DNA from: CAWGYT01 sp963826795
GTDB lineage: Bacteria > Planctomycetota > Planctomycetia > Pirellulales > Pirellulaceae
Direction of reading: 5' to 3'
DNA length: 64,000 bases
Assembly (NCBI GenBank): GCA_963826795.1
Contig: CAWGYT010000010.1
Coordinates: 1-64,000 of the forward strand
The translations under genes were made by a program, and so were the position numbers. Below the pieces are notes generated by a model. The model saw only the letters and a list, made by a program, of their open reading frames with translations. It was not told the DNA's origin and made no database searches. Positions 9,457 through 18,806 of this stretch are shown in pieces; position 1 is the stretch's first letter, and the number at the start of each line of letters is the position of its first letter.

Positions 9457-9633
9457 TTTCATAGCCATCGCATACAGCGGAGTGCTCGATCCACCGTTTC
9501 CTGTAATTTCGTGTCCCCCTCGCACCCGCTGATGCGGGGCGTTCTGGTGCCTGATTGTCGTCGTTTGGTTACGACCAGAGATGGTTGTCGGTTCTACGTA
9601 CATGGTGTCTCGATATTCGACCCATTTTGAAAC

Positions 9634-9931
9634 GGCGTCGAGTACCGCGAAGTGGGGAGGCAGGTTTGCCGTGAAGGGTGAAAAAAGGAGCGGTGCGACA
9701 ATGAGGTTGGCGCTCCTGTGAACAGGATCATTTGCCGTCAGCAAGTCCTGACGCCCCGGGGCAAAGACCTCTTCCCGGTACATGGACTCGTCGTCACCGC
9801 TCAACAGTACAGGTTACTGTCGTCGCTGTAGAATTTCAATGCCCGGACGGCGTTCCCACCACGGTTCAAATAGGGCGAATGGCCTTTGGCCGGACGCCAG
9901 CTGGAGATCGCTGGGTTTGGCAGGGCGATGC
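9634..9931 (+). repeat. 298-bp inverted repeat, copy 1
   Basis: Nearly identical, in inverted orientation, to 15263-15560. Its right end is exactly where recognisable transposase coding sequence begins, so the repeat replaces the N-terminal part of that gene. The peptides encoded by the two copies differ at only a few positions. No gene of its own is recognised. Confidence 0.85.
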
Positions 9932-10757
9932 CCCCCCAGCTTCACGATTGGGACCGCCTGTTTTGGATTCTGCTAAAACGGCTTTGGCCGCGCTGGCGTG
10001 AGTCCTTGCTGATCGTTCAACCGGAGACCGTGGTCCGGTGGCATCGTGCAGGCTTCCGCCATTACTGGCGCTGGAAATCAAGGCCCAAGGGCGTCGGCAA
10101 TCGATCGACCAAGAGCTGCGGATGCTGATTCGCCGACTGGGCCGTGAGAATCCAATTTGGGGAGCGCCCCGGATTCAATCGGAATTGACGTTGCTGGGCT
10201 ATTCGGTATCTGAAGCGACGGTTGCCAAGTACATGCCAGCGCGCCCTCCTCGGCCGTCCGCGACCTGGAATACGTTTCTTCGGAACCACCTACGCGAGAC
10301 CGTCGCCATTGATTTCTTCACCGTTCCAACGGCCACATTTCGTCTGCTGCATTGCTTCGTCGTGCTGCATCACGACCGGCGACGAGTACTGCATTTCAAT
10401 GTGACCGCTCATCCACATGCAATGTGGATTTCGCAGCAGCTGATCGAGGCATTCCCTTTTGACGAATCTCCCCGTTTCCTCATCCGCGATGGCGATGGGA
10501 AGTATGGGGAGGCCGTGCTCCACCGCATCACGAGCATGGGAATTGAGGACACGCAGACGTCGCCCGGAGCCCCCTGGCAGAATTCTTATTGCGAAAGATT
10601 CATCGGGTCGATCCGTCGAGAATGCTTGAAGCATGTGATCGTGTTGTCTGAGCAACACTTGCAACGGATCGTTCAGAAATACTTGAACTATTATCATGAC
10701 TGCCGCACGCACCTGTCGCTGGACCGCAACGCAGATCGAGCAACTTCTTTTCTGTAA
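9932..10757 (+). pseudogene. Integrase-core (DDE) transposase, truncated and frameshifted
   Basis: Resembles IS481/IS3-like transposases with an rve core that are common in planctomycetes and acidobacteria. The N-terminal piece 'DRLFWILLKRLWPRWRES' to 'HYWRWKS' is in one frame. After a one-base shift near 10087, the rest is in a second frame: 'RENPIWGAPRIQSELTLLGY', then the core with Asp in 'VAIDFFTVPT', Asp in 'LIRDGDGKYG' and Glu in 'NSYCERFIGSIRREC'. The first ~50 codons are missing, replaced by the 298-bp repeat. The last codons coincide with the end of the neighbouring IS256-type element, so that element seems to have inserted here. Not functional. Confidence 0.8.
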
Positions 10758-12190
10758 ATTCGGTTGATCTTCTTTTCGGTTAGGAATTAAGTGGAGCGGC
10801 TTCGCCGCCTTTTTTCTTGGCGTTCACGCAGACCAGGGGGCTCATTGCCGCCCCCTTGGATCCCCGCTCAGCCTTTCCCTGTGTTCCGCTGGCGGCCGGT
10901 TGCTTTGGCATGGTCAAATAGGTCTTGCCCGTTTCCCAGTCGTCGCTGAACTCGCTGAGGATGGCGCTCACCAAACGCAACAGCGATGCTTCGTGGGGAA
11001 ACAGCGTGGCCACACGGGTCCGTCGTTTGATTTCTTGGTTAAGTCGCTCCAGCATGTTGGTCGTCCGCAAGCGACGCCGGTGAGTGGCTGGAAGATCGAA
11101 AACCGTGAGTCCTTCAGGGACGTTCGTCTCCATCCAAGTGGCCAGATCCGGCGCGCTGCTCTGGTACTTACTGACCCGTTGCGTGAGGAGCCGGTCGGCT
11201 TCATGACGGTCCGGCGCGTTGAAGACGTTCCGCAGATCTTGGCTGACTTCCCCGCGCATCGAAACCTTGGGAACGTAGTGCAACGCGTTCTGCATCAGAT
11301 GAAACTGGCAGCGTTGCCAGGCGACGCCTGGAAAGCAGGCCCGACGCGCCTGCTTGAGCCCCGAGTGGTCGTCCGAGACAATCAGTTGAACGCCATGCAG
11401 ACCGCGATCGATCAGACTCTTCAGAAAAGTGCGCCAATGGACTTCGGCTTCCGAGAGCGAAACGCTCACGCCCAAGATGCTTCGTTGACCATTTTCCAAG
11501 ATCCCGATCGCGATCAGCACGGCGCAATCACGCACGCTGCCACCATGACGAACCTTTTCGTAGCGCGCATCCAAGATCACATAAGGAGCCGTTGCCAAAG
11601 GACGTTGACGCCAGGCTTCCAGCTCTTCGTCCAGCAAAGCCGCCGCTCGACTCACCTGAGTGCTGCTGACGTCCAAGCCGCAGAGTTGTTGCGTAATCTC
11701 AGCCACCTTCCGCGTGGAGACGCCCTGGACATACATTTCAGCCACCGCCAACTTGAGAGCGCGTTCGCTACGTTCCCCGCGTTCCAGCGCCGAAGGATAG
11801 AACTCGACGTCACGCGTCTGAGGCACCTGCAGTTGCAGTCGGCCCAGCCGGCTGTTGACCGTCTTGGGCTTGAAGCCGTTGGCGTATCCCCGTCGCGCTT
11901 CGGTCCGTTGATACGGCACGGCCGCCAACGCCTCGGCACGCTCCAGCTTCATCGCCTCGTTCATCAGAATCTGGATCGCTTCGGCCATTCCATCAAAGCC
12001 CTGTTCGCTCAACAGTTGGAGAAGCTCGCCGAAAAGGGTAGATTGGTCGTCGTGGGTCATGGAAGTCTCCTTTCGCATTCGTGGAATACTGCGTAAAGAA
12101 GATCAACATCGGCCCACACTTTTCAAGCCTATTTCCAGGAATTGTCCGGCTAAAATACGTTGGACAGTCCCTGACAATTTACAGAAACAA
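10748..12190 (-). mobile_element. IS256-family insertion sequence, complete copy
   Basis: One full transposase gene with inverted motifs at both ends: 'TTTCTGTAAATT' at 10748-10759 against its complement near 12176-12187, and 'GTTGATCTTCTTT' at 10763-10775 against its complement near 12095-12107. The exact ends and target duplication could not be fixed by eye. The last ~190 bases of this element also occur inverted at 12887-13075. Confidence 0.7.
10780..12060 (-). CDS. IS256-family (mutator-type) transposase
   Basis: 426 residues from ATG 12060 (MTHDDQSTLFGELL), chosen because AAAGGAGA lies just upstream; the ATG at 12078 overlaps that site. It is full length for the family. The DDE residues are visible: Asp in 'YVILDARYEKVRHGG', Asp in 'LIVSDDHSGLKQARR', and Glu in 'TTNMLERLNQEIKRRTRV'. 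Other family signatures are 'QRCQFHLMQNALHYV' and the N-terminal 'RRGYANGFKPKTV'. It catalyses cut-and-paste or circle-type transposition of the element. The C-terminal tail is Lys/Gly-rich. The gene is intact and could be active. Confidence 0.95.
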   Translation of the reverse strand: MTHDDQSTLFGELLQLLSEQGFDGMAEAIQILMNEAMKLERAEALAAVPYQRTEARRGYANGFKPKTVNSRLGRLQLQVPQTRDVEFYPSALERGERSERALKLAVAEMYVQGVSTRKVAEITQQLCGLDVSSTQVSRAAALLDEELEAWRQRPLATAPYVILDARYEKVRHGGSVRDCAVLIAIGILENGQRSILGVSVSLSEAEVHWRTFLKSLIDRGLHGVQLIVSDDHSGLKQARRACFPGVAWQRCQFHLMQNALHYVPKVSMRGEVSQDLRNVFNAPDRHEADRLLTQRVSKYQSSAPDLATWMETNVPEGLTVFDLPATHRRRLRTTNMLERLNQEIKRRTRVATLFPHEASLLRLVSAILSEFSDDWETGKTYLTMPKQPAASGTQGKAERGSKGAAMSPLVCVNAKKKGGEAAPLNS

Positions 12191-12401
12191 GTTTACACGA
12201 CCAGTAGAACGGACGGATCGCCGACGCGTCTGGTCGTGCGTATCGGCGTGCAGGGAGTGACGACCTCCAGACTATCCGTTGTCCCTGCGTGAGGCATGGC
12301 GTGGCGTATTTGGCAGACGCCGACACCAAGAAGCCTTTCTCGAGAACCCGTCGAAAGGTCCTTTGCTTTTGACTTGCTTCGAGAAACCACCCATTGATGA
12401 C

Positions 12402-12692
12402 ATGGTAACTATGGATCAACACAGTATTGAGCATCAGTTCCGCTTATCCATGATTTCTGCCCTCCGGCAACCGATCGTCAGGGTTGCTTGTGCGGCCTTC
12501 GCCATCCTTTTTGTCGTTGTGACGTGCCGTATGTACGTCTCCTATTGGCAATCGGCCAATCCTTGGTGGTACAAGGCGGTGTGGATGCTGTGTTATCCGT
12601 TCGCTGCGATTCCAATCACGCTTTGGCTTGGTCGCGTCGCCTTTGGCCGAATTGGTCGAACTGATCCTGCGCAGGAGTCATGTCGGAAATAG
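12402..12692 (+). CDS. Small two-helix membrane protein
   Basis: 96 residues from ATG 12402 (MVTMDQHSIEHQF), with ATG 12411 as an alternative. Two hydrophobic segments are visible ('VACAAFAILFVVVTCRMYV' and 'MLCYPFAAIPITLWLGRVAF'). The frame is open further upstream but the earlier part looks like non-coding sequence. Function is unknown. It lies between the IS256 element and a MITE-like repeat, in the accessory zone. Confidence 0.5.
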   Translation: MVTMDQHSIEHQFRLSMISALRQPIVRVACAAFAILFVVVTCRMYVSYWQSANPWWYKAVWMLCYPFAAIPITLWLGRVAFGRIGRTDPAQESCRK

Positions 12693-12750
12693 ACCCAAGT
12701 CGGGATCAAGAAGTCTTTACAATGGACGCAAGGACGAGGGGCCGGTAAAG

Positions 12751-12881
12751 AACGGTGCGCGGGGTCAGATCAATTCTTGAGTTTCCGGCGAGCGGCTTAG
12801 CCGGCATTGATCTGCCCCCGCACAACTCCCCGCTTTCGCGCGTCCCGCGAGCAACTAAGAAATTGATCTGACCCCTCGCAG
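12751..12881 (+). repeat. 131-bp MITE/REP-like repeat, copy 1
   Basis: A direct copy of 18365-18495 with about two differences. The ends are inverted: GCGGGGTCAGATCAATT on the left and AATTGATCTGACCCCTCGC on the right. The core motif GGGTCAGAT resembles repeats mobilised by REP-associated tyrosine transposases, but no such transposase gene is in the window. Confidence 0.85.
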
Positions 12882-12886
12882 TTGGT

Positions 12887-13075
12887 CCTATTTGACCATG
12901 CCAAAGCAACCGGCCGCCAGCGGAACACAGGGAAAGGCTCAGCGGGGATCCAAGGGGGCGGCAATGAGCCCCCTGGTCTGCGTGAACGCCAAGAAAAAAG
13001 GCGGCGAAGCCGCTCCGCTTAATTCCTAACCGAAAAGAAGATCAACCGAATTTACAGAAAAGAAGTTGCTCGATC
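12887..13075 (+). repeat. Inverted 3'-end fragment of the IS256-type element
   Basis: 189 bases equal, at about 187 positions, to the reverse complement of 10734-10922. It encodes the last residues of the transposase ('SGTQGKAERGSKGAAM', 'VCVNAKKKGGEAAPLNS') and the element end. It starts 5 bases after the MITE-like repeat and ends exactly where the truncated beta-helix gene begins. Confidence 0.9.
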
Positions 13076-14183
13076 GTATCCTTGGACTATTCAGATCCGC
13101 GGCCAGATGTGCCAGGTGGTCGAAGTGGCCATGACCAATCCCTATCGGGCGATTGACGCGGGCACCCATGCAAACGAGTTGCATTTGATCCGCGACGTAT
13201 ATGCCTGCCCGTTGAATATTGGGATCTACGTCGATCGATGTACGGATGTGGGCCGTCTGGAAAATGTTCACTTCAACCCGAACTTGTGGAAACGCATCGG
13301 TCTGGAGCCCCAACTTCCAGCTCCGCCGAAAGGGTTCAGCGCAGGAGAGGACGCCTACTGGAATGGCATTCTACAGCCGTACCTAAGAGAGAATCTGGTT
13401 GGATTCAAAATTGGCCGTACTGATTGGGAATACGTCACCAACTGCTTCGTGATTTTCGCCAAGCAAGGATTCATTTTTGACGATTTTGGCCATGGCCCCG
13501 GAAACTCGCTCGTCACACAATCTGGATCGGATTTGGGTCCGGTGGCGGTTCAGGTCAACAAAACGCAGAAGCATGCGGGTGTGCAGTTTGCGAATTGTCA
13601 GTTCATGTCGACCGTCAAAATTGGACCGCAGAACACGGGGCCAGTGAAAATCTCAAATAGTGGTTTCTGGGTGGTAAGGGAAACACGCGAGCAGGTGGTC
13701 AACGAAGGATCAGGAACCGTGATCCTGAACGCCTGCCACTTCAGTGATTGGGATCTGCCTGGCCAGGGGGCTCCTTGCGTACGCGCAACCAATGGACGAT
13801 TGATTCTAAGTCAATGTGATTTTTCGCGGTCGCTGGCCAGCTTGATCGCCGCGCCGCGGAAGAACGCGGTTGCGCTGGAGCCGGGTCTGATCGCGAGCAC
13901 AGTAGTGGGCTGTTTGTTCCACTCCGATACGATCGCCAACACGTCTGACGGTAAGGTTGAGATGGCCGCTAACGTATTTGAACCGGCGGAGCCAGCGGCT
14001 TTGCTGGGAAAGCGATCATTGAAGAGTCTATGCGCTGAAGTTGACATTCCTGTCGAGCAGGTAGTGGCGATTCTGAAGCAACGTGGCATTAACGCTGGGC
14101 CGGATAGCACCATCGAGGACATCGCCGAAGAAAGCGGAATGAGTCCTGCGGAATTGTTCACTTTGGTGTCGGACAATCTCTGA
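13076..14183 (+). pseudogene. Right-handed beta-helix (pectate-lyase-like) protein, 5' truncated
   Basis: The frame is open leftward through 13076 into the IS256 fragment, and the sequence before the first methionine (13107) already looks like part of the same fold ('SYPWTIQIRGQMCQVV'), so the N-terminus has been cut off by the insertion. The visible ~340 residues have the short repeated strands and Asn/Gly turns of pectate lyase or glycoside hydrolase 28-like beta-helices ('ELHLIRDVYACPLNIGIYVD', 'GVQFANCQFMSTVKIGP', 'GRLILSQCDFSRSLASLI'). The last ~55 residues are a small helical domain ('PVEQVVAILKQRGINAG', 'TIEDIAEESGMSPAELF'). A polysaccharide-binding or -cleaving surface enzyme originally; now probably not expressed. 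Confidence 0.65.
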
Positions 14184-14618
14184 AGCAACGAGAGCCGACC
14201 GGCAGACTCGTGTGCAAATGACGACAAATGTCACGCCCTCATGACGCAGTTCGGGCTCGTCGGAATCGCCCTTCGACCACAGTAGGGTTCCGTCATCGAT
14301 CTGATGCCGCAACTTCAGCGGTCTCCGCCACCGCCAGCAGGAAGCCTACACTGCTTCCTGCGGGAGGTTGGTCCAACCGCTGCACCGGAGGGACGGTTGA
14401 ATCTGCGGTCGGTGATTTCGACCTCTGCGCCTTGGCAGTCGGATCTTTCGAACTACCAGTACGTCAAATGTCGCATGAGATTCGCGCTCGTTCGTGGGCC
14501 TCGGTCGATGCCACTGGATGCTCTAAACGCGACAAGTAGTATGCGACCACCGGCACCAAACTGCGTTGTTTCGATGGGGGTGTCAGAATGGAAGCCTCGG
14601 CTCGGCTGTACGTCGTCG
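14184..14618. other. Intergenic, nothing recognised
   Basis: About 435 bases between the end of the beta-helix gene and the end of the minus-strand small gene. No coherent coding sequence or repeat noticed. Confidence 0.45.
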
Positions 14619-14960
14619 TTACCGATCAATGAGATCCTCGAGTTTCGGGGCTACGCCCAAGACAAAACAGGCAGATGCAATGTCATACAGCCGCGGCCCG
14701 ACGTGCCTGGTCCTTGGGACGCAACCTGGCCAACAAGCCGAGGTCGCTTTAGGGCAGACGGTGCGCGATCCCTTCGCAGCTTGGTCGAGACGCTGTGCAT
14801 ATTGAATTGGAAGTGACATGTAACCGGTTAACGCTCCAATCGCCGTCCCAAGTGCAGTGATCAACAAGCTTCCATGACTGGATCCCGGATCCTCTGAAGG
14901 CACTCCAGAATGACCGCCGGCGTGCGGTGGTTCATATGGGTTCGCTGAATGTGGATTCAT
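14619..14960 (-). CDS. Small planctomycete-type membrane protein
   Basis: 113 residues from ATG 14960. The opening 'MNPHSANPYEPP' is a pattern I associate with short planctomycete membrane proteins, followed by one hydrophobic segment ('SLLITALGTAIGALTGYM'). The C-terminal half is Cys-rich and less convincing, so a frameshift after about residue 60 is possible. Function unknown. Confidence 0.5.
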   Translation of the reverse strand: MNPHSANPYEPPHAGGHSGVPSEDPGSSHGSLLITALGTAIGALTGYMSLPIQYAQRLDQAAKGSRTVCPKATSACWPGCVPRTRHVGPRLYDIASACFVLGVAPKLEDLIDR

Positions 14961-15262
14961 CGGAAACACCAAGTTGGACGACAGCGGAACTCTGAGCTGG
15001 ACGGTCGCAATGCCACAATCGGTGGATTGTTGGGAGGAATTCACTCCGAATGCAGTCCACGGATCTTCGTGGCACCTGGCGACGACCGCTCGCTGTGGCG
15101 GGCGCCAGGTCGGGCCTAGGCCGGAGGCCTGAGCACGTCCCAGCCTCGTTCCATTGATCGAGCGCTCGGGCGGCCCCATTCTAGGCGGTCAGCGCCCCTG
15201 GATCACGCGCTGGGCCGACGCTCCCTCTGTAGAGGCATGGGTCTGTCTCACGCATTCTTGGC

Positions 15263-15560
15263 GCATCGCCCTGCCAAACCCAGCGATCTCCAGCTGGCGT
15301 CCGGCCAACGGCCATTCGCCCTATTTGAACGGCGGTGGGAACGCCGTCCGGGCATTGAAATTCTACAGCGACGACAGTAACCTGTACTGTTGAGCGGTGA
15401 CGACGAGTCCATGTACCGGGAAGAGGTCTTTGCCCCGGGGCGTCAGGACTTGCTGATGGCAAATGATCCTGTTCACAGGAGCGCCAACCTCATTGTCGCA
15501 CCGCTCCTTTTTTCACCCTTCACGGCAAACCTGCCTCCCCACTTCGCGGTACTCGACGCC
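15263..15560 (-). repeat. 298-bp inverted repeat, copy 2
   Basis: Inverted copy of 9634-9931. Together the copies bracket a 5.3-kb segment holding the integrase-type transposase, the IS256 element, the MITE-like repeat and the beta-helix gene. The rest of 14961-15665 has no supported gene. Confidence 0.85.
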
Positions 15561-15665
15561 ATTTCTTTAAGGGTCGGTTCTTGACGCATCCGATAATTCA
15601 AAAACGGGTCCCGACGAGTTCTCGGAACAATCAATACCGTGGCGATCATCGCCCCATTGAACGCA

Positions 15666-16139
15666 CTAGTCGTTCTTGACTCGCTCGAGAACAAAGAACG
15701 ACCACTCGTCCCCCAACTTGCTATCGAGCTTGGTCGGATACGGCTTGCCGGCTGGTGCCAATGACAGCTTGAGCTCGTCGCCGTCCAATGCATAGATCGC
15801 CAATTGCACGATCGGCTTGCCCTTATCAAGTTCGTGGCTTGTATCCATTCTCCTCGGGTGCTTGCTCGCATCCAGCTCAAACTTGATCGTTATGGAGGCC
15901 GGCTTACCAATACCGTCCTCCGTACCCCAAAGCGACAGCTTCTCGGCTGCGAACTCGAAGTGCGTTAGATTATTGTCTTCGGGCCTCACGACTTCGCCCG
16001 ATCGTACCATGGAAACGACTTTCCACTTGCCCTGAATCAAGACGTCGTCCGGTTTCGCTTCTTCACCTCTGCCGTCGGCAGCCAACAGCATGACCGCGTA
16101 CGGAACGACCTAGGCCATCAGCTTAAGCACAAGTGACAT
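15666..16139 (-). pseudogene. TIGR03067-type secreted protein with a stop in the signal sequence
   Basis: The mature part is typical of the TIGR03067 lipocalin-like proteins abundant in planctomycetes: 'LIQGKWKVVSMVRSGEVV', then strands leading to 'LKLSLAPAGKPYPTKLDS' and 'SFFVLERVKND'. The likely original start is ATG 16139 (MSLVLKLMA), but an in-frame TAG at 16110-16112 follows, after which the hydrophobic signal continues ('VVPYAVMLLAAD'). Translation could restart at ATG 16091, which leaves only a few residues of the signal peptide, so export would fail. Either a recent nonsense mutation or a sequence error. Confidence 0.7.
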
Positions 16140-16276
16140 TTCACTACTCCGAAGCGGGGTGCTCAGGTCGTCCGTGTGATTGCGAACAACTCGTCCGCCG
16201 TGGTTCAGAAATCGTTCGTGATTTGGCGCGTCCAATCAATCGAGTGCTTCGAATCGTTCGTCCGTACGGCTTCATG

Positions 16277-17243
16277 TTAAGGCAAGTTGGTAAATTCGGT
16301 GGGCACGATAGTTGTTGGGCTGTCACTCTTCTTGAGATTCCCGACACCCAGTAGATATTTGTCAAAGAATGACGCGACACGTTGCTCATATTCTTCCGGC
16401 ACGGATGTGTACACACCAACGTGAGCGGCTAAAGGTTCATACCAGTATTCCTTGGGCTCACCGGCAGCCGCAAAAAGCCGCTCGCCACTTTCGGTCAATA
16501 CTCGATTGTCGTTCCCGCTTTGAATTATCAGAATCGGACGCGGGCTGATTCTGCCAATTCTCTTCACCGGCGCAATGTCGCTGAAGCTACAGCCAGTTTG
16601 CCATTCGGCAAAGAAAATGAAAATCGCATTGAACGGGCTCGGCGGGAGTGGCGTTTGAACTTGAATACCGATGCCCACTTCATCTTTGAGTTCAGCAAAG
16701 ACGCCCTCTATCACGATAGCTTCGACCTGCTGGTTGTCCGCCGCAGCCAAAACACCCGTTGCTCCACCCATCGAATTGCCGAGTAATCCGATTTTGGAGT
16801 TTACTTCGGGTTGCTGCTTAAGGAAAGTTACAGCGGCGTCCGTATCCTTGACTTCGTGCAATCCCAACGTGACTCGTTCTCCTTCGCTCTTGCCGTGACC
16901 ACGAAAATCAAATACCAATGCGCCATATCCGTGGCGTTTCAGCATATGGGCTACCGGCAACATCTGCGCTGTTGGCGCTATAGCCATGTTGGAGGATGAT
17001 CGTTGCGCCGTTTTGGGGAGGGATATACCATCCGATCAACTTTAGGCCATCGGAGGTCCTGAGCGCGACTTGCTGGAATGGCTGACCGGCGTCATCCATC
17101 ATCGTGTACTGATCGGCATGGATCGGATGCGTTATCTGATTAACTTTGAACACCACAACACGTTCCGTTATGGCGATTGCGGAAACGAATGCAATCACAC
17201 AACCGATGACGACTCGGCAAATCTTAAGTTTGGGTAATTGCAT
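16277..17243 (-). pseudogene. Alpha/beta hydrolase with N-terminal anchor, one frameshift
   Basis: The first ~93 codons from ATG 17243 give a membrane anchor ('VVIGCVIAFVSAIAITERV') and the start of the hydrolase fold ('GLKLIGWYIPPQNGATIILQ', then HGY, the oxyanion region). After a one-base shift near 16970 the rest follows in another frame: 'MLKRHGYGALVFDFRGHG', the nucleophile elbow GNSMGG with Ser, the Asp region 'RPILIIQSGNDNRVL', and the catalytic His in 'AAHVGVY'. Proteins of this type are serine esterases or acyl hydrolases acting in the periplasm. Full length except for the single shift. Confidence 0.75.
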
Positions 17244-17283
17244 GACTTTAGACCATGTAGACCCAAGTGATGTGGCGCAGGCA

Positions 17284-17357
17284 GCCTAACGAATTGCGAT
17301 CTATCCCGTGGCGGCATGCCGACGGATAGATCGCGAGTTGAACTTCATCGTTTGGGC
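17284..17357. repeat. Imperfect inverted repeat / hairpin
   Basis: Contains perfect 11-base arms, GCGATCTATCC (17296-17306) and GGATAGATCGC (17324-17334), around a loop with the palindrome CGGCATGCCG. The outer flanks GCCTAAC and GTTTGGGC are loosely complementary. It lies downstream-to-upstream of no obvious gene (17244-17714 has no supported coding sequence). It could be a folded recombination site or a small MITE. Confidence 0.55.
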
Positions 17358-17714
17358 GGACGAGGAAGTTCGCCTTGCGAATTCTATCTCATTGGGCAAC
17401 GGGAGCTTCAAGCCGGTGGGGCGGGATGGTGGTGAGGCGGTCGCTGGTTGGACCGCCATGCTATACCGCACCGGACGCCGCGCTATGCCGCAATTACTTC
17501 TCGACAGTTACGGCCAGCCAACCGCAATTGCTTTCTTTGTCGGGGTGCTTCACCGGCCTCATTCTAGCCGACGATCGCCGACCGATCACGTGCTGGCGGA
17601 TTGGCCCTCTAACGGGGCATGGGACTGCGTCATGCAGGGTCGATAATTTGGAACAATGTCCGTGGCCTTGTGGGCTTCCTTCACCTCGCTCGGCAGGTAT
17701 TGCTCGTTGCACGG

Positions 17715-18026
17715 TCAGGTCGTGTCCCGATGATCCCAGTAGCCAGGCTGGCGACCCGAATGAGCCACGGCCACAATCAGGACTTCGTCGTCGCGTACTT
17801 CGTAGACCAACAGGTAAGGGAACCGCTCAACGGTTGCTCGCCGAAAACTTCGCGTCAGCTGCTTACCTTCGTAAAGTGGAAACCGCAACGGATCTCCGGC
17901 GATCGCGTAAATTGCCTTGGTCACGCGGTCGTAAAGGTCTTTCCCAAGACCCATTTGGCACTCTTCGTAGTACAGCACCGCCGACCGCAGTTCGACTTCC
18001 GCTTCCGCAAGGACGCGAATCTTCAC
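17715..18026 (-). CDS. ParE/RelE-superfamily toxin
   Basis: 103 residues with the ParE-type pattern: N-terminal 'KIRVLAEAEVELRSAVLYYE', central 'GDPLRFPLYEGKQLTRSFRR', then 'FPYLLVYEVRDDEVLIVAVA' and 'HSGRQPGYW'. ParE toxins act on DNA gyrase, RelE toxins on ribosome-bound mRNA; the R(F)P..Y form and HSxRxPxYW ending favour ParE-like. Its ATG overlaps the stop of the upstream antitoxin gene as ATGA, so the two are co-translated. Confidence 0.9.
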   Translation of the reverse strand: MKIRVLAEAEVELRSAVLYYEECQMGLGKDLYDRVTKAIYAIAGDPLRFPLYEGKQLTRSFRRATVERFPYLLVYEVRDDEVLIVAVAHSGRQPGYWDHRDTT

Positions 18027-18271
18027 GACAAGTCTTTCTGGTCCAGGGCTTTACGCAACCGCGACGCCACGTCATCCCAGTCAGAAGCTTGTGTTGTTCC
18101 TGAATCGTAGTCGGCAACCCGTCGTTCCAATTCAAGCTCGAACCCAGGATCACTGTCACTGCAAACACCGGGTGGCCGTAAGCTCTGAAGGAGGCGATAG
18201 GCAAGGCTTGCGCGGTCCTCATCGGTCAAGCCAAGTGCCGCGTCGAATACTTGTGAATAATTGCTGCTCAT
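18023..18271 (-). CDS. Antitoxin (TIGR02574-type addiction module component)
   Basis: 82 residues from ATG 18271 (MSSNYSQVFDAALGL). The short helical layout 'LTDEDRASLAYRLLQSL', a variable acidic middle and 'WDDVASRLRKALDQ' at the end match the small antitoxins usually paired with ParE-type toxins. It is encoded immediately upstream of, and overlapping, the toxin. It would bind and neutralise the toxin and probably autoregulate the pair. The longer open frame upstream runs through a MITE-like repeat and is not used. Confidence 0.85.
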   Translation of the reverse strand: MSSNYSQVFDAALGLTDEDRASLAYRLLQSLRPPGVCSDSDPGFELELERRVADYDSGTTQASDWDDVASRLRKALDQKDLS

Positions 18272-18364
18272 ACCAGGATTATGCCCGCACTCCGACACCC
18301 TGGCAACGAGCAGCGGCCCCGTGACCAACCGACGGCTCCAGGAGAACATGTCAGCGAACTGGAG

Positions 18365-18495
18365 AACAGTGCGCGGGGTCAGATCAATTCTTGATTTTCC
18401 GGCGAGCGGCTTAGCCGGCATTGATCTGCCCCCGCACAACTCCCCGCTTTCGCGCGTCCCGCGAGCAACTAAGAAATTGATCTGACCCCTCGCAG
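18365..18495 (+). repeat. 131-bp MITE/REP-like repeat, copy 2
   Basis: Direct copy of 12751-12881 with the same inverted ends (GCGGGGTCAGATCAATT and its complement). It sits just upstream of the toxin-antitoxin pair. The rest of 18272-18806 has no supported gene. Confidence 0.85.
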
Positions 18496-18806
18496 CTTTT
18501 CCCTCGCAGCTTGGTTGCGGCGACTCCCGATGTTGTGGAGACTACCCGCTGACTTGCAACTTAGTCGTCGATTGAACTGTCTTCTCGAGGCAACTGGCGC
18601 AACGCAACTGCGCGAGGAGCACTGAGGGCTCGTCGCTGTCCCGAGAATCGACCGTGCGTAAGACAGCCCCTTGCCCCGCCAGATGAACGGCTAAAATAAA
18701 GCGATTGAGGCACAGGATTAAACGAACCTTTTGACGGCATCGCGACATGACTGGCACGCCATGGCCCGAATTGAATGGCCTGGGAAGCCCGAGTTTTTGG
18801 TCTCCG

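Noticed and set aside
10900..12096. Long plus-strand open frame of ~398 codons
   Set aside because: It is the antisense of the IS256 transposase; composition and lack of domains show that it is a shadow frame.
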